The notes: generated from the sequence alone by a model not told the origin. Positions 8,350 to 17,559 are shown, counted from the first letter of the stretch. The stretch: DNA of 64,000 nucleotides from Streptomyces sp. Edi4 (GCF_040253615.1 NZ_JBEJGY010000004.1:1-64000), one strand, 5' to 3'. Program-made: numbers and translations.

Positions 8350-8938
8350 CCGGGCTGCCCATCGGCCTTCCAAACCTCAGGCCGAGAACCGTCCCGCACA
8401 CCTCCGCGACGCCACGGTCCCTCAGTCCCGAACTCCGCCGCACGCATGGCCAATTAGGAGAATTCGGTATATCTGGACCTGGACAAGACCAGTGCGAAGC
8501 TCCTCTTCCAGATTTTCACGGAACGGGAGGAAAACGCGTGCACGAGCGCGAGGTGGTGGAGGCAGAGGCAGTAGGGGGCCGCGCGGCCTGCCCGGCGTCG
8601 GCAGCGTACTCCCAACAACAGGAGCGGACCCCGTCGTCATTGGCGTCGGCAAGTTGCAGGACGCGCGCCAAGCCAGAGCGCTGCGCGGCCCGTTGGAGCC
8701 CAGACGGCACGAATCGGGGATCATCAGGTCCGGCGCTCGGCCTGACGGGCCGACATGCGGGAGCCCGACCGCCATGTCCCACCCCAAAGTGATGACTGTC
8801 GTTCCGCTAGGGGGCTTGGACGTACGTGCCAGGGGTGACGGGCCCCCCTTTTGGCCGGTCGGGGTCCTTTCGCGCTGTCAGACTTCCGGGAGACAACGCG
8901 CCGGTCGGGCGCGGGCGGGCCGGGGGTGGTGAGACGGG
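8350..8938. other. Stretch without a supported gene
   Basis: Several Arg/Pro-rich frames exist on both strands, but none has a convincing start or family motif. A short minus-strand segment (VLQLADANDDGVRSCCWEY) is protein-like but too small to assign. The sequence just before 8939 is the leader of the prenyltransferase gene. Confidence 0.45.
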
Positions 8939-9814
8939 ATGGACGCGACCGAGCGCGGCACGGCTGGTCGTTCCGCTCCGGACGGGTTGGGACCGAGCGC
9001 GACGGACCACGGTGTCCCACGCACCCGTGTGGCGACGGACGACCGGCCGGGCGGGTCACAGCGCGGAGACCGACAGCAGCGGAGCGAGGGGCGGGTGCGG
9101 GCGGTGCCGCGGCACGTGGCCTGCGTGATGGACGGCAACGGGCGCTGGGCGCAGCGGCGTTCACTTCCCCGAACAGCAGGGCATCGGGCTGCTGAGACCA
9201 CCGTCATCGACATCATCGAGGCGGCCCGGGTGGCGGGTGTGGAGTGGCTCAGTCTGTACGCCTTCTCCACCGAGAACTGGAACCGTCCTGGTCCCGAAGT
9301 CGACTACCTGATGTGCCTGGTGCGCCGGGTCGTGCGCAAGCACGCGCCGCTGCTGCTGGCCCGTGGCATCCGCTGCCGTTTCCTCGGGGTCGCCGACCCG
9401 CGCATTCCCCGTGAGCTGGCCCAGGATTTTGAGGATCTGGCCACCCTGACCGCCGCGAACCGGGGGATGACGCTGTCCGTCGCCTTCGACCACGGGGGGC
9501 GCCGGGACATCGTGGAGGCCGCAAGGTCGCTGATCCGTAGCAAGACACCGGCCGACGAGGTGACGGAGCGGCTCTTCGCGGACCACCTGCCGTTCCCCGA
9601 CACCCCCGACGTGGACCTGGTCATCCGCACCTCCGGCGAGCAGCGCATCTCCAACTTCATGCTCTGGCAGGTCGCTTACGCCGAGTGGGTCTTTCCCGAA
9701 GTGCTCTGGCCGGACTTCCGGGCCCCCGACTTCCTCGCCTGCCTGCACGCCTATCGGCGCCGCGACCGCCGCTTCGGCGGCGTGCCGCCCCGCACGAACG
9801 GAGACCCATCATGA
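8939..9814 (+). CDS. cis-prenyltransferase (undecaprenyl diphosphate synthase family)
   Basis: This family condenses isopentenyl diphosphate onto an allylic diphosphate with cis geometry. The 291-residue frame shows all key motifs: VMDGNGRWAQRR with the catalytic Asp, GVEWLSLYAFSTENWNRP, and IRTSGEQRISNF followed by WQ..YAEW. About 60 extra, disordered-looking residues precede the core if ATG 8939 is the true start. The stop overlaps the ATG of the next gene (ATGA, 9811-9814), so the two proteins are translationally coupled. Pairing with an MpaB-type protein rather than cell-wall genes argues for a specialised prenyl product, not the housekeeping undecaprenyl carrier. Chain length cannot be predicted by eye. 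Confidence 0.85.
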   Translation: MDATERGTAGRSAPDGLGPSATDHGVPRTRVATDDRPGGSQRGDRQQRSEGRVRAVPRHVACVMDGNGRWAQRRSLPRTAGHRAAETTVIDIIEAARVAGVEWLSLYAFSTENWNRPGPEVDYLMCLVRRVVRKHAPLLLARGIRCRFLGVADPRIPRELAQDFEDLATLTAANRGMTLSVAFDHGGRRDIVEAARSLIRSKTPADEVTERLFADHLPFPDTPDVDLVIRTSGEQRISNFMLWQVAYAEWVFPEVLWPDFRAPDFLACLHAYRRRDRRFGGVPPRTNGDPS

Positions 9815-11274
9815 CCACCGAAACCACGGGAACGGCCGACGAGACGCCCCTGTTCGGGCCACAGTCGCAGTTCAGCAGTTTCTTCGACGACCCGCGCTGG
9901 GCACTGGCCATGATCCGCGCCACCGTGCTGGAGGCCGCTCACCCGCAGATCGGCGCAGCCCTCGCCGACAACTCCACCTTCGTCGCCCACCCCTGGCGCC
10001 GGCTGCGCAACACCTTCCTCAGCATGCGGCGCATGTTCGGCGGGGATCCGGCGGAACGCGAACGTGAGGCCGCCCGCCTCAACCGGCTGCACGCCCGCAT
10101 GAGCGGCACCGACTACCACGGACGCCCTTACGACGCGATGGACCGCGCGGCCCGCGCCTGGGTGGTCGCCACCCTCTTCGAGAGCGCCGTCACCATGTGC
10201 CGCCTGAGCGGCCAGCCGCTCGACCAGGACACCATGGAGCGGATGTACGCCGAGTACCGCGCCTTCCTCGCCGCGCTCGACGGCGACGCCGAAGAACTCC
10301 CCGAGGCCCTGCACGACTTCTGGGGCTACTTCGACCGGGTCGTCGAAAACGATCTGGAGAACACCGAGGCCGCCCGCGTCATCCTCTACCGCCTCTTCGA
10401 CCACCTGCCCGCCCCCGCGCTGCTCGACGGCGCACCGACACTGTGGGCGGCCGGCCGTGCCGTCGCCGGTCCGCTCCTGGGCGCCATCACGGTCGCCTCA
10501 CTCCCCGAGCCCTACCGGCGCCGAGCCGGCCTGCCAGAGATGCCCGGCGCACCGACCCTGATGCAGGGCGCCTACTGCGCCGCCGGGCTCGCCCGCTTCC
10601 TGCCCCAGGGCTGGATCAACGCCGAGAGCATCATCGAACTCCTCTCGCTCTCACCCGACAGCGACGACCCCCGCGCCCGGACCATGGCCGCCCTGGGGGC
10701 CCGCATGAAGCAGGCATCGGCCCTGCTCCGCCTCCTCACACCGCTCAGCGGCAACCCCGCCCCCGACCGGGCACCTTCCGCGGGCACAGGAGAAGGCCGA
10801 CGCTCGGCGGAGGAGTTCTTCCGCAAGGTGCTGGACCAGACCGGCGACGGCCACCTCGACTGGCCCGATCTCGCCGCGATGGCCCGCGAACTGGCCACCC
10901 GCCTCGACCTGGACGAACCCGAAGAGACTCGACTCTACGACGCCTTCGCCGCCTGGTGGCGAGAACTCCAGGCCGCCCTCGACACCGATGGCGACGGCCG
11001 CGTCAGCGCCGACGAATACGCCGCCGCCGTCCCCTCCCTCGCCGGGCCCGCGCTCATCCGCGTCGCCGAGGTCCTCTTCGACGCCACCGACAAGAACGGC
11101 GACGGAACCATCGACGCCGACGAGTACCACACTCTCTTCCACACCGCTTTCCATCGCAACCTCGCCACCACCAACGGCACCTACAGCCGGGGCGCTTTCG
11201 TCCGCGACTTCCTTTCCTTCATGTCCGGCCGCCGCTCAAGCACTCCCTACGACCCCCTCCTCGCCGACGCCTAA
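9811..11274 (+). CDS. MpaB/DUF2236-family oxygenase-like protein with C-terminal EF-hands
   Basis: This is a 487-residue protein. Residues about 20-320 follow the DUF2236 (MpaB / latex-clearing protein) pattern: AAHPQIGAAL.DNSTF, HPWRRLRNTF, then LHARMSG..Y and WVVATLFES. Characterised relatives cleave prenyl chains or cis-polyisoprene oxidatively. The last about 150 residues hold two canonical calcium-binding EF loops (DTDGDGRVSADE, DKNGDGTIDADE) and a weaker one (DQTGDGHLDWPD). It has no signal peptide or membrane span. The ATG overlaps the prenyltransferase stop. I infer a two-step pathway that makes and then oxidises a cis-prenyl chain, perhaps Ca2+-gated; heme binding cannot be confirmed here. 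Confidence 0.75.
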   Translation: MTTETTGTADETPLFGPQSQFSSFFDDPRWALAMIRATVLEAAHPQIGAALADNSTFVAHPWRRLRNTFLSMRRMFGGDPAEREREAARLNRLHARMSGTDYHGRPYDAMDRAARAWVVATLFESAVTMCRLSGQPLDQDTMERMYAEYRAFLAALDGDAEELPEALHDFWGYFDRVVENDLENTEAARVILYRLFDHLPAPALLDGAPTLWAAGRAVAGPLLGAITVASLPEPYRRRAGLPEMPGAPTLMQGAYCAAGLARFLPQGWINAESIIELLSLSPDSDDPRARTMAALGARMKQASALLRLLTPLSGNPAPDRAPSAGTGEGRRSAEEFFRKVLDQTGDGHLDWPDLAAMARELATRLDLDEPEETRLYDAFAAWWRELQAALDTDGDGRVSADEYAAAVPSLAGPALIRVAEVLFDATDKNGDGTIDADEYHTLFHTAFHRNLATTNGTYSRGAFVRDFLSFMSGRRSSTPYDPLLADA

Positions 11275-11299
11275 GCAGATCTCTCCTCAGAGAACACCG

Positions 11300-11961
11300 T
11301 CAGGTCAACCAGGAACTTGAAGCCCTGACAAGGGCCTTGATGGAGGTCACTGTCGGCGCCGCCCGTGACTCTGCCGGGCGGTGGCGGCACCCAGTTCTCG
11401 GGTGGCGTACTCGTCGACGCCGACCACTCGCGGAGCGGCCACTTCCGGCTCGGGAAGTGCGTGGGTCAGCCGCAGGACGGTGCTGCGGCTGACCGACACC
11501 CCGCCGACATGGGCCAAGCGGGCGCCGGCCCGGCCCGCGAGAGCCGGACCGATCGCGGCCAGGGTCGAGCGCAGGCCCTCGGGCCGCCGGCTGTGCCTTC
11601 GGGTCAGGCCGGGTATCTGCTCGACGAACGTGCGGCGTCCGCACTCGGCGTTCCAGCAGGTGAACCGGCAAACTTGCGCCTGGAGTACGACGCTTCGTCC
11701 GGAACTGGGAACATCAGCGGGAAACCGCAGGTAGGAGCCGTGAACTCGCGCGGACCACGCTCCGACAGCGTTCCGCCAGCACCCGCTCCTCCATCCATCC
11801 GGCAGGTCACTGGATGGCTCACCAGGCATCCCGGCACGTTCGATCAATAGGTGAGTCGATCTCACGTGTACAGGCCGGCGCGGCGCGCGAAACTCATCGG
11901 CGCGCGATCTGAGTTCGTGGGCCGACGGAGTCGTCACCGGAGTCTTCCGGGCCGCCGCCAT
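11300..11961 (-). pseudogene. ISL3-family transposase N-terminal remnant
   Basis: The minus strand carries RVHGSYLRFPADVPSSGRSV, a zinc-ribbon-like CRFTCWNAECGRRTF, the HTH-like SVSRSTVLRLTHALPEP and VVGVDEYAT with the first catalytic Asp of ISL3 transposases. The region upstream of RVHGSY and everything after VDEYAT are out of frame or missing. It is a non-functional fragment next to the TetR gene. Confidence 0.55.
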
Positions 11962-11983
11962 GCCGAGCCCTCACCTTTGGAGG

Positions 11984-12649
11984 TCACTCAGTCCTTCCGG
12001 AGCCGCCGTCGCCGAGGCGGCCGATCAGCTGGGCGAGTTGCTCGGCGTAACACTCGACGACCTCGGGCGAGCTCGCGTCGGCGCCGAACAGGGCGCGGGC
12101 CAGCTGTGGGTAGACCGCCAGTGCATTGGCCGCACTCATCTCCATGAGCAGCAGCGCGGCCGGGTCGAGCCGGTCGTCGAGTTCACCGGCCCGCTGGCGC
12201 GCACGGATCGCCTCGACCTCCTCGTGCAGCCGGGCGTTGCGTTCGGCCGCGTTCTCGTCGTCGACGCCCGTGTCGGCAAGGCCCTCCCAGGCGAGGAGGC
12301 GGCCGCCGAGGCGGGGGTCGACACTCACCCGCACGTAGTGCTTGATCATCTCGGCGCTGTCCATGTCGTCGGGGAACGCCTCGGCCTCATACGCCCGCCA
12401 CCGGCGGCCGATCTCCCGGTACAGGCCTTCCTTGCCGTCGAAGTAGTACGTGATGAGCTGCTGGTTCACGCCGGCGCGCGCGGCGATCGCGGACACCCGG
12501 GCCCCAGCGAAGCCCTTGGCGGAGAACTCCTCGGTCGCGGCATCGAGGATCAGGGCCTTGGTTCGCTCGGGATCGCGCTGCCGCTCGTGCCCGGTCGGCG
12601 CTCGCCGCGCCGACCGGCGTGTGCTCGTGGAGTTCTTCTCAGGGGTCAC
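11984..12649 (-). CDS. TetR-family repressor
   Basis: This 221-residue protein has an N-terminal TetR HTH (ILDAATEEFSAKGFAGARVSAIAARAG, then VNQQLITYYFDGKEGLY). The C-terminal ligand domain is unlike any I can name. It starts at GTG 12649 and is divergent from the FAD monooxygenase at 12731. A 20-bp palindrome (12703-12722) sits in the 81-bp gap, so it probably represses the monooxygenase and perhaps itself, with release by an aromatic or drug-like ligand. Confidence 0.85.
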   Translation of the reverse strand: MTPEKNSTSTRRSARRAPTGHERQRDPERTKALILDAATEEFSAKGFAGARVSAIAARAGVNQQLITYYFDGKEGLYREIGRRWRAYEAEAFPDDMDSAEMIKHYVRVSVDPRLGGRLLAWEGLADTGVDDENAAERNARLHEEVEAIRARQRAGELDDRLDPAALLLMEMSAANALAVYPQLARALFGADASSPEVVECYAEQLAQLIGRLGDGGSGRTE

Positions 12650-12695
12650 AGCAGGGATTGTGCCATCCAGCCGGACAACTCAATCATCTATCTGT

Positions 12696-12722
12696 TTGAC
12701 AAAGTCATACGGACGTATGACT
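12696..12722 (+). promoter_or_regulatory. Promoter -35 element and TetR operator
   Basis: TTGACA at 12696-12701 is a consensus -35. Immediately downstream is the perfect inverted repeat AGTCATACG-GA-CGTATGACT (12703-12722), ending 8 bp before the monooxygenase ATG. A repressor bound here would cover the -10 region and start site. The divergent TetR gene is the obvious candidate. Confidence 0.7.
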
Positions 12723-12730
12723 CTGGTGTC

Positions 12731-14326
12731 ATGGACTGCCAGGAGACTCACGTAGTCGTCGTTGGAGGCGCGCTCACCGGGCTGAGCGCTGCTGTCTTCC
12801 TCGCCCACCAGGGCGTGCGGGTCACGGTGCTGGAACGTCATCCGGACCTGCTCACCCATCCGAGGCTGCGCGGGATCACACCACGGACCGTCGAGGTGTT
12901 CCGTCAGTTCGGACTCGGCCCGGCGATCCGGAAAGAAAGCTTCCGCGGCGAGGGGCACACCTTCGTCATGCTGCGGGCACACACGCTCGCCGACGAGTAC
13001 CAGCCGGTGCAGGAAGCCCGCCCTGAGTCGGTTGTCGATCCGCGTGCCTATGGCCCCTGCACCTACGCGGCGATAGACCAGGACCGGCTCGAAGCCCTGC
13101 TGCGCAGCCGGGCCCGCGAACTCGGCGCCGACATCCGCTACTTCACCGAAGTCCGCTCCCTCGACCAGGACGCGCACAGCGTCACCGCGATCGTCCGGGA
13201 CCGCGCGAACGGCCACGAGACGGTGATCCGCGCGGACTACGCCATCGCTGCCGACGGATCGAACAGCGGGATCCGGGAGTCGCTGGGGATCGAGACCGAC
13301 GGGCCAGGGGTGCTGTTGAACACGGTCTCCGCGCTCGTGCACGCAGACCTCTCGGCAGCCGTCCGCGGCCGGGACGTCGGCATCGTCTATCTCCAGAGAC
13401 CGCGCCCGTTCAGCACGATGATGCCGTACGACGACTCGGGCTCGCGCTGGCTTTTCGGCACCGGCTACGACCCCGTGAACGAGTCGGTGGCGGACTTCAC
13501 CAGCGAACGCGTGGCGGCGATGGTGCGGGACGCCTCCGGGCTGGAGGAGATCGATGTCTCCTTGGCGCCCCAGATCCCCGGCAGCGACGTCACCGTGCTC
13601 GGATTCCCGATCAGCGCCCACGTCGCGCGCACCTACCGGTCCGGCCGGATCTTCCTGGCTGGGGACGCCGCACGTACCCAGCCTCCCACGGGCGGGTTCG
13701 GCGGAAGCACCGCAATCCAGGACAGCCACAACCTGGCCTGGAAACTCGCCGCCGTCCTCAAGGGGCGGGCCGGGCCCGGACTGCTCGACACCTACGACGC
13801 CGAGCGCCGCCCGTACGGAATGCTCGCCATGCAGCAGGCCTTCGCGCGCTTCGGGGACAGGATGGCCAGCGGCGCGCAACTGGAACTGCTCGACTACTCA
13901 GCGGTCACAACGGGATTCCGGTACGCCTCGGCGGCCGTACCCGGCAACCACGACAGCGACCCCATCCCTGCCGTCGATCTGCGTGCCCAACCCGGTACCC
14001 GCGCACCGCACCTCACAACCTCACAAGGCGGCTCCACCCTCGATCTGTACGGCGAAACCCTCGTCCTGCTCACGGGCCGCGACGGTTCCCACTGGATCGC
14101 AGCCGCGAAGGATCTCGGCATGGCGATGGGCATCGAGATCCGGTCCTACGCCCTCGGTGTCGACATCGACGTCACCGAGGGTGAAAAGGCGCACGGCATC
14201 GACACCCACGGCGCCGTACTGATCCGCCCGGACGGCTTCGTCGCGTGGCGCCACCACTCCTCCGCCGCCGAGCCGGCCGCCGCGCTCGCGGAAATCCTCC
14301 AAACCCTTCTCGCCCGGCCGACCTGA
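12731..14326 (+). CDS. FAD-dependent aromatic-ring monooxygenase
   Basis: This is a 531-residue group A flavin monooxygenase. It has the N-terminal dinucleotide site VVGGALTGLSAA, a middle D-G motif (AADGSNSGIRESLG) and the FAD ribityl motif GDAARTQPPTGGFGG followed by ...QDSHNLAWKLAAVL. A C-terminal thioredoxin-like extension is typical of the PgaE/RdmE/TetX-like class that hydroxylates phenols, polyketides or antibiotics. ATG 12731 lies 8 bp after a perfect operator palindrome with a divergent tetR, a layout typical of inducible detoxification. No biosynthetic genes adjoin it, so resistance or catabolism is more likely than antibiotic assembly. The substrate is unknown. Confidence 0.85.
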   Translation: MDCQETHVVVVGGALTGLSAAVFLAHQGVRVTVLERHPDLLTHPRLRGITPRTVEVFRQFGLGPAIRKESFRGEGHTFVMLRAHTLADEYQPVQEARPESVVDPRAYGPCTYAAIDQDRLEALLRSRARELGADIRYFTEVRSLDQDAHSVTAIVRDRANGHETVIRADYAIAADGSNSGIRESLGIETDGPGVLLNTVSALVHADLSAAVRGRDVGIVYLQRPRPFSTMMPYDDSGSRWLFGTGYDPVNESVADFTSERVAAMVRDASGLEEIDVSLAPQIPGSDVTVLGFPISAHVARTYRSGRIFLAGDAARTQPPTGGFGGSTAIQDSHNLAWKLAAVLKGRAGPGLLDTYDAERRPYGMLAMQQAFARFGDRMASGAQLELLDYSAVTTGFRYASAAVPGNHDSDPIPAVDLRAQPGTRAPHLTTSQGGSTLDLYGETLVLLTGRDGSHWIAAAKDLGMAMGIEIRSYALGVDIDVTEGEKAHGIDTHGAVLIRPDGFVAWRHHSSAAEPAAALAEILQTLLARPT

Positions 14327-14906
14327 CCTCGCAGGTGATACCGCCGTGGGCACAAGGTGCGCTGCCCAACGCCGCCGCCCCGCCACGCATCTCGCGTCTC
14401 CGCGCGGCGACGCCCGCCAAGGACGCCCGGGGGCAACAGCCCCTGCCTCATCTGTCGTCCTGCGTACGCCGAACGCGTTGAGCCGCCCCAGCAGCACGGG
14501 GGACGGCCGCTGGGACGGCCCTTTAAGCCCAGGCGCTGACCGGCAGCATCAGGGCCCGGGCCGCGGCGTCTGCGGGCCGGGCCTCGTCCTACCGCTGGGA
14601 CAGCCTCGGGTTCTGCTGCTGCGGGTCACCACCGCCACGGCGCAGGTGTCCCGCCTGATCCGCAGAACCGCCCGACTTCTTCCCGGAACCGTTCGACTTC
14701 TTCCCTGGGTCGCGATAGTCGACTTGCCCCGCGCGGCTCCGTGGAGACACGCGCTCCCCGCTCGTCCCTGGCGCCGGGGAGAGGTAGGGACAACACCTCT
14801 CGGAGCTGGCGCATCGCCGGGATGTCCACCGTGGTGGACGCGGCGCCCCGCAACGCCGGCGACGTCGCGCAGTGCATCGGCGGCCGGAGCGTCGGCCTCC
14901 TTGTCT
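14327..14906. other. Stretch without a supported gene
   Basis: Long open frames are GC shadows. An imperfect tandem duplication (cccgacttcttcccggaaccg / ttcgacttcttccctggg, about 14678-14715) is the only visible structure. No ribosome site or family motif was found. Confidence 0.4.
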
Positions 14907-15167
14907 TCACCCCGGCGCCGGAGCCGGCCGGGCCCCCGCCTGCGCCCACCCGGCAACCTTCTCGCAGGCATTGATCGACACCCTGCGGAGGAACTCGCCG
15001 ACGCGGTGCTCCCCCATCAGGCACGAGGGGGCTGGGCCGGGGCGCTGGACTGTGGCACTCAGCTGATGCCTGGCCGATGGTTGGGCCGTAACCACAACCA
15101 TCCTCGCGCAGACCAGACAGGCTTGCCGCGTTCTGGCTCCTGGGCTGGCGGCCCCGTTCTGGCCCAT
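14907..15167 (-). other. Possible small hypothetical frame (86 aa)
   Basis: The frame contains a C-x2-C pair (QACLVCARMVVVT) and a protein-like middle (GEHRVGEFLRRVSINACEKV). It follows the broken ATP-binding gene on the same strand. Its start has no clear ribosome site and similar residues reappear in a second frame, so it may itself be decayed. Family unknown. Confidence 0.25.
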
Positions 15168-15209
15168 TGCCTGGACCCGTGGCGGGCACTGACCTCGGCA
15201 ACGCGAGTC

Positions 15210-15640
15210 CTAGAGGTCCGTGATGGCCCACCGCCGGCAGCCGCCGACGCTCTGGCCGGTGTCCGTCCCGCAGGAGACACCACCCCCAGGGCGCTAACTT
15301 GGCGGAGCAGGTCTTCGCCGTCGGGGGCCTGACCGCGCGCTGGTGTGACAGGAGCAGGACGAGGGCTTGGTGGTCCTGGTCGGCGAGGTGGAGGCTGATA
15401 CGGCGGCCGCCGTCCTTCAGGGCCGCGTGGGCCAGAAGCTCGGTCATGGCGGCGATGTCGTCGTTCCTGGCCGTGGTGAGGGGGTATCCCCACTCCCCCA
15501 GTTTCCCCGTGACGTGCCTGGCTGCTTTCGCGGGTGTCCAGGGGCGTTCTCCAGCGCCCAGTTCGCCGTTCTGCGGTTCGCGATCCGCACCGCCAGCCGT
15601 GGCCGCACCCCTACCAAGCTGGGCGTCGTGCTCTCAGGGC
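15210..15640 (-). pseudogene. ATP-binding (HATPase/anti-sigma-like) protein, frameshifted
   Basis: Protein-like sequence runs through three frames. IANRRTANWALENAP is followed by TPAKAARHVTGKLGEWGYP and then DDIAAMTELLAHAALKD. RRISLHLADQDHQALVLLLS follows, and the tail RQVSALGVV...GCRRWAITDL ends at TAG 15210. Order and spacing resemble the small Streptomyces ATP-binding regulators related to RsbW/anti-sigma factors. At least two frameshifts, near 15540 and 15330, separate the blocks, so this copy is almost certainly inactive. Confidence 0.45.
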
Positions 15641-15968
15641 GGGGCGGCCCGGCAGGCTTCTTCGGCGGCGGAGGCGTCTTCGATGGGCAGTCCGGACGGT
15701 GCCCGCCCTCAGCGCCCAGCGGCACGGCCACAACTGCCTCCCCACGTACGGATGTTCAGAGTCCAGCCCGTGATGCCCATCGACGGCTCGCCGGTGAGGA
15801 AATCGCGGTGCGCGTCGGTGTCATGCTGGGCAGACTCGCGGACATGACTCGCTTGCTCACTGATTGCAAACGTAACAACTGATCTCCTCCGTCCGGCCCC
15901 AAGCCCGCCCGCCCGGATGCTCGCAAATCACAGGCCCCGCCGGCCCCGCCTCTGCCGCTTTGGTCAAG

Positions 15969-16154
15969 CTACGTGTCCATGACGGGGCACAACTGGTCGG
16001 CGAAGTGGACGGTGAGCTGGTGGTGCCCTTCCTCGATCCGATCGCTGGTGAGGGGAGAGCAATTCGGCTTTCCGCGCCGAATGGTCGCCGTGTGCTGCCT
16101 CACCACGCCCGTCGGGCCGGGACACCAGGTTGAGACTCCGATACCGGCACCCAT
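15969..16154 (-). CDS. Small hypothetical protein (61 aa)
   Basis: An ATG-initiated 61-codon frame ends QLTVHFADQLCPVMDT. The mixed composition (IRRGKPNCSPLTSDRIEEGHH) looks like real protein. No ribosome site is obvious and the coding sense extends a few codons upstream (SSGTGR) to a stop, so it may be a C-terminal remnant. Family unknown. Confidence 0.35.
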   Translation of the reverse strand: MGAGIGVSTWCPGPTGVVRQHTATIRRGKPNCSPLTSDRIEEGHHQLTVHFADQLCPVMDT

Positions 16155-16364
16155 CCGACCGGTTCCCGAACTTCACGTCCGAACCTCCGAACAGGAATCC
16201 TTCGAAGTGACCGGGAGGGGTCGACCTGCACCGGCCACAGGTTTCCTACATCAGGCGGTCCGATCCGACTACCACCGCAGCGGGCGACCGGCCCGCTCCT
16301 CACCGGCCCAGCACAGCGCGACATCCTGGATGGCCGCCGCCAGACGGCGACGCCCAGACGCAGG

Positions 16365-16454
16365 GTCCACCCCCGCACACGCGGGGATGGACCCAAGCAG
16401 GTTGCAACCACCGGCAGGGACGTGAGCTGCTTACCGCACATGCGGGCGTGGCCC
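16365..16454 (+). CRISPR. Solo type I-E-like CRISPR repeat pair with one spacer
   Basis: A 29-bp repeat (16365-16393) with the palindromic core CCCCGCACACGCGGGG followed by ATGGACC is separated by a 32-bp spacer (16394-16425) from a decayed second repeat (16426-16454, GCTGCTTACCGCACATGCGG...). The 61-bp period and the core match actinomycete type I-E repeats. No further repeats occur on either side and no cas genes are in the window, so it is an orphan remnant. Confidence 0.55.
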
Positions 16455-16655
16455 GCGGCAGCCTTTAAAAGTCCCCGCTATCGGCGCGGCTGCTGACGGC
16501 CGGGACTTGCCGCCCCGCTCGTCAGCAATGCGGCGAGCCCCACCGGCCTCCAGCTGGTCGCACTCGACCTGTCACCGTCGGCGCGGCGTGGACGTCCCGG
16601 CAGGCACCGACCCGAACAACAGGTGCCGTGGGTCTCGCCCGCACACGACCCGAAG

Positions 16656-16898
16656 TCAGTTGGCGTAGTAGGGGGTGAGCTCCCACGAGTTACCGCCTTC
16701 ATCCTCCATGCAGGCGAAACCCACGATCGTTCCATGGGACTGCAGAGCGTTACCCCAATTGGTGCACTCCTGGAGAGGGCCCTTGCCGGGGATGTCCGCG
16801 CCCTGTCGCGGCGTCGCCTGAGCCACGCCGGCAGCGATGCCGGAAAGCGCCAGGACGCCGGCACCGACGACTATGGCCTTCTTCAAAGTCTTGCGCAT
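16656..16898 (-). CDS. Small secreted protein (80 aa)
   Basis: ATG 16898 follows GGAGCGAAG at good spacing. The first about 29 residues are a textbook signal peptide: MRKTLKKA, a hydrophobic IVVGAGVLALSGIAAGV, then AQA cleavage. The mature product is about 51 residues with two Cys (ECTNWG...FACMED), probably one disulfide, ending ELTPYYAN. I recognise no named family. Streptomycetes secrete many such small proteins. It lies between the two CRISPR remnants. Confidence 0.7.
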   Translation of the reverse strand: MRKTLKKAIVVGAGVLALSGIAAGVAQATPRQGADIPGKGPLQECTNWGNALQSHGTIVGFACMEDEGGNSWELTPYYAN

Positions 16899-17045
16899 TC
16901 TTCGCTCCGTCTCTGTCCGTAGGCACATGCGCCGCAGAAGCTGAACTCCGCGACCGCACTGTGCACTTGTGCGCCAAGGGAATCCCCAAAGCATCCGCAG
17001 TCGATCACAAGGGAACTCACTGCCTCAAGGGAAACTAGATGTCTG

Positions 17046-17240
17046 TTACACACTCCTGACAAGCGCGCGGGCGGCGCCCGCCGGGCCCTGCACGGCACTG
17101 CCGTCAGCGAAGGCCAGGAACAGCGGCAGCACCTCGTCCAGCAGCGTGTAGGCGCCGGCGGCGGACAGCCGGCGGGCCACGGCGACGTCGCCGGCGGACA
17201 GCCCCCCTCGGAGGTCGCCCCGCACCGGGACCCTCACTGC
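17046..17240 (-). other. Unrecognised gene fragment, possibly membrane transporter
   Basis: The minus strand reads GDVAVARRLSAAGAYTLLDE then VLPLFLAFADG and ends ARALVRSV. The TLLDEVLPLFL segment is hydrophobic and reminiscent of transporter helices. The upstream sequence changes frame and no start is evident. It is probably a remnant. Confidence 0.25.
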
Positions 17241-17466
17241 GCCGGCTCCAGGGCAACTGCCGCCGCCAGCACCCTCCGTCGCCTCATGCCCGCCCCCCTT
17301 GGGCGCACACCGCCTGGTACTGCTCCCCGCGGCACGGATTGTCTGGGAGCCAGGCTTGCCTGGAGATCCGTACCAGAAGAGAAAGTTGCTGCATTTGTCG
17401 CGTTTGTTGGTTTCGAGGAAGGGCTGAGATTCGCGTCTACCGCGCGGTAGAGTCCCAGGCCGGCGA

Positions 17467-17559
17467 GTTCGCTTCCCGCACACGCAGGGTGGACCCTCGG
17501 GCCACGATCAGGAGCGCACCGCCGATCACGGCTGCTCCCCGCGCATGCGGGGATGGACC
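17467..17559 (+). CRISPR. Second solo type I-E-like CRISPR repeat pair
   Basis: A well-preserved 29-bp repeat (17531-17559, GCTGCTCCCCGCGCATGCGG then GGATGGACC) is preceded about 61 bp upstream by a degraded copy (about 17467-17495, CGCTTCCCGCACACGCAGGG with one base deleted). The spacer is about 35 bp. It lies 1.1 kb from the first remnant in the same orientation, suggesting a single old array split by insertion or deletion. No cas genes are present. Confidence 0.55.

Noticed and set aside
8939..9814. Housekeeping undecaprenyl diphosphate synthase (uppS)
   Set aside because: The catalytic family is certain, but coupling to an MpaB-like gene in an accessory region argues against the essential cell-wall copy, so no gene symbol was given.
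16365..17559. Active CRISPR-Cas locus
   Set aside because: Only two repeat pairs, mostly decayed, and no cas gene anywhere in the window.
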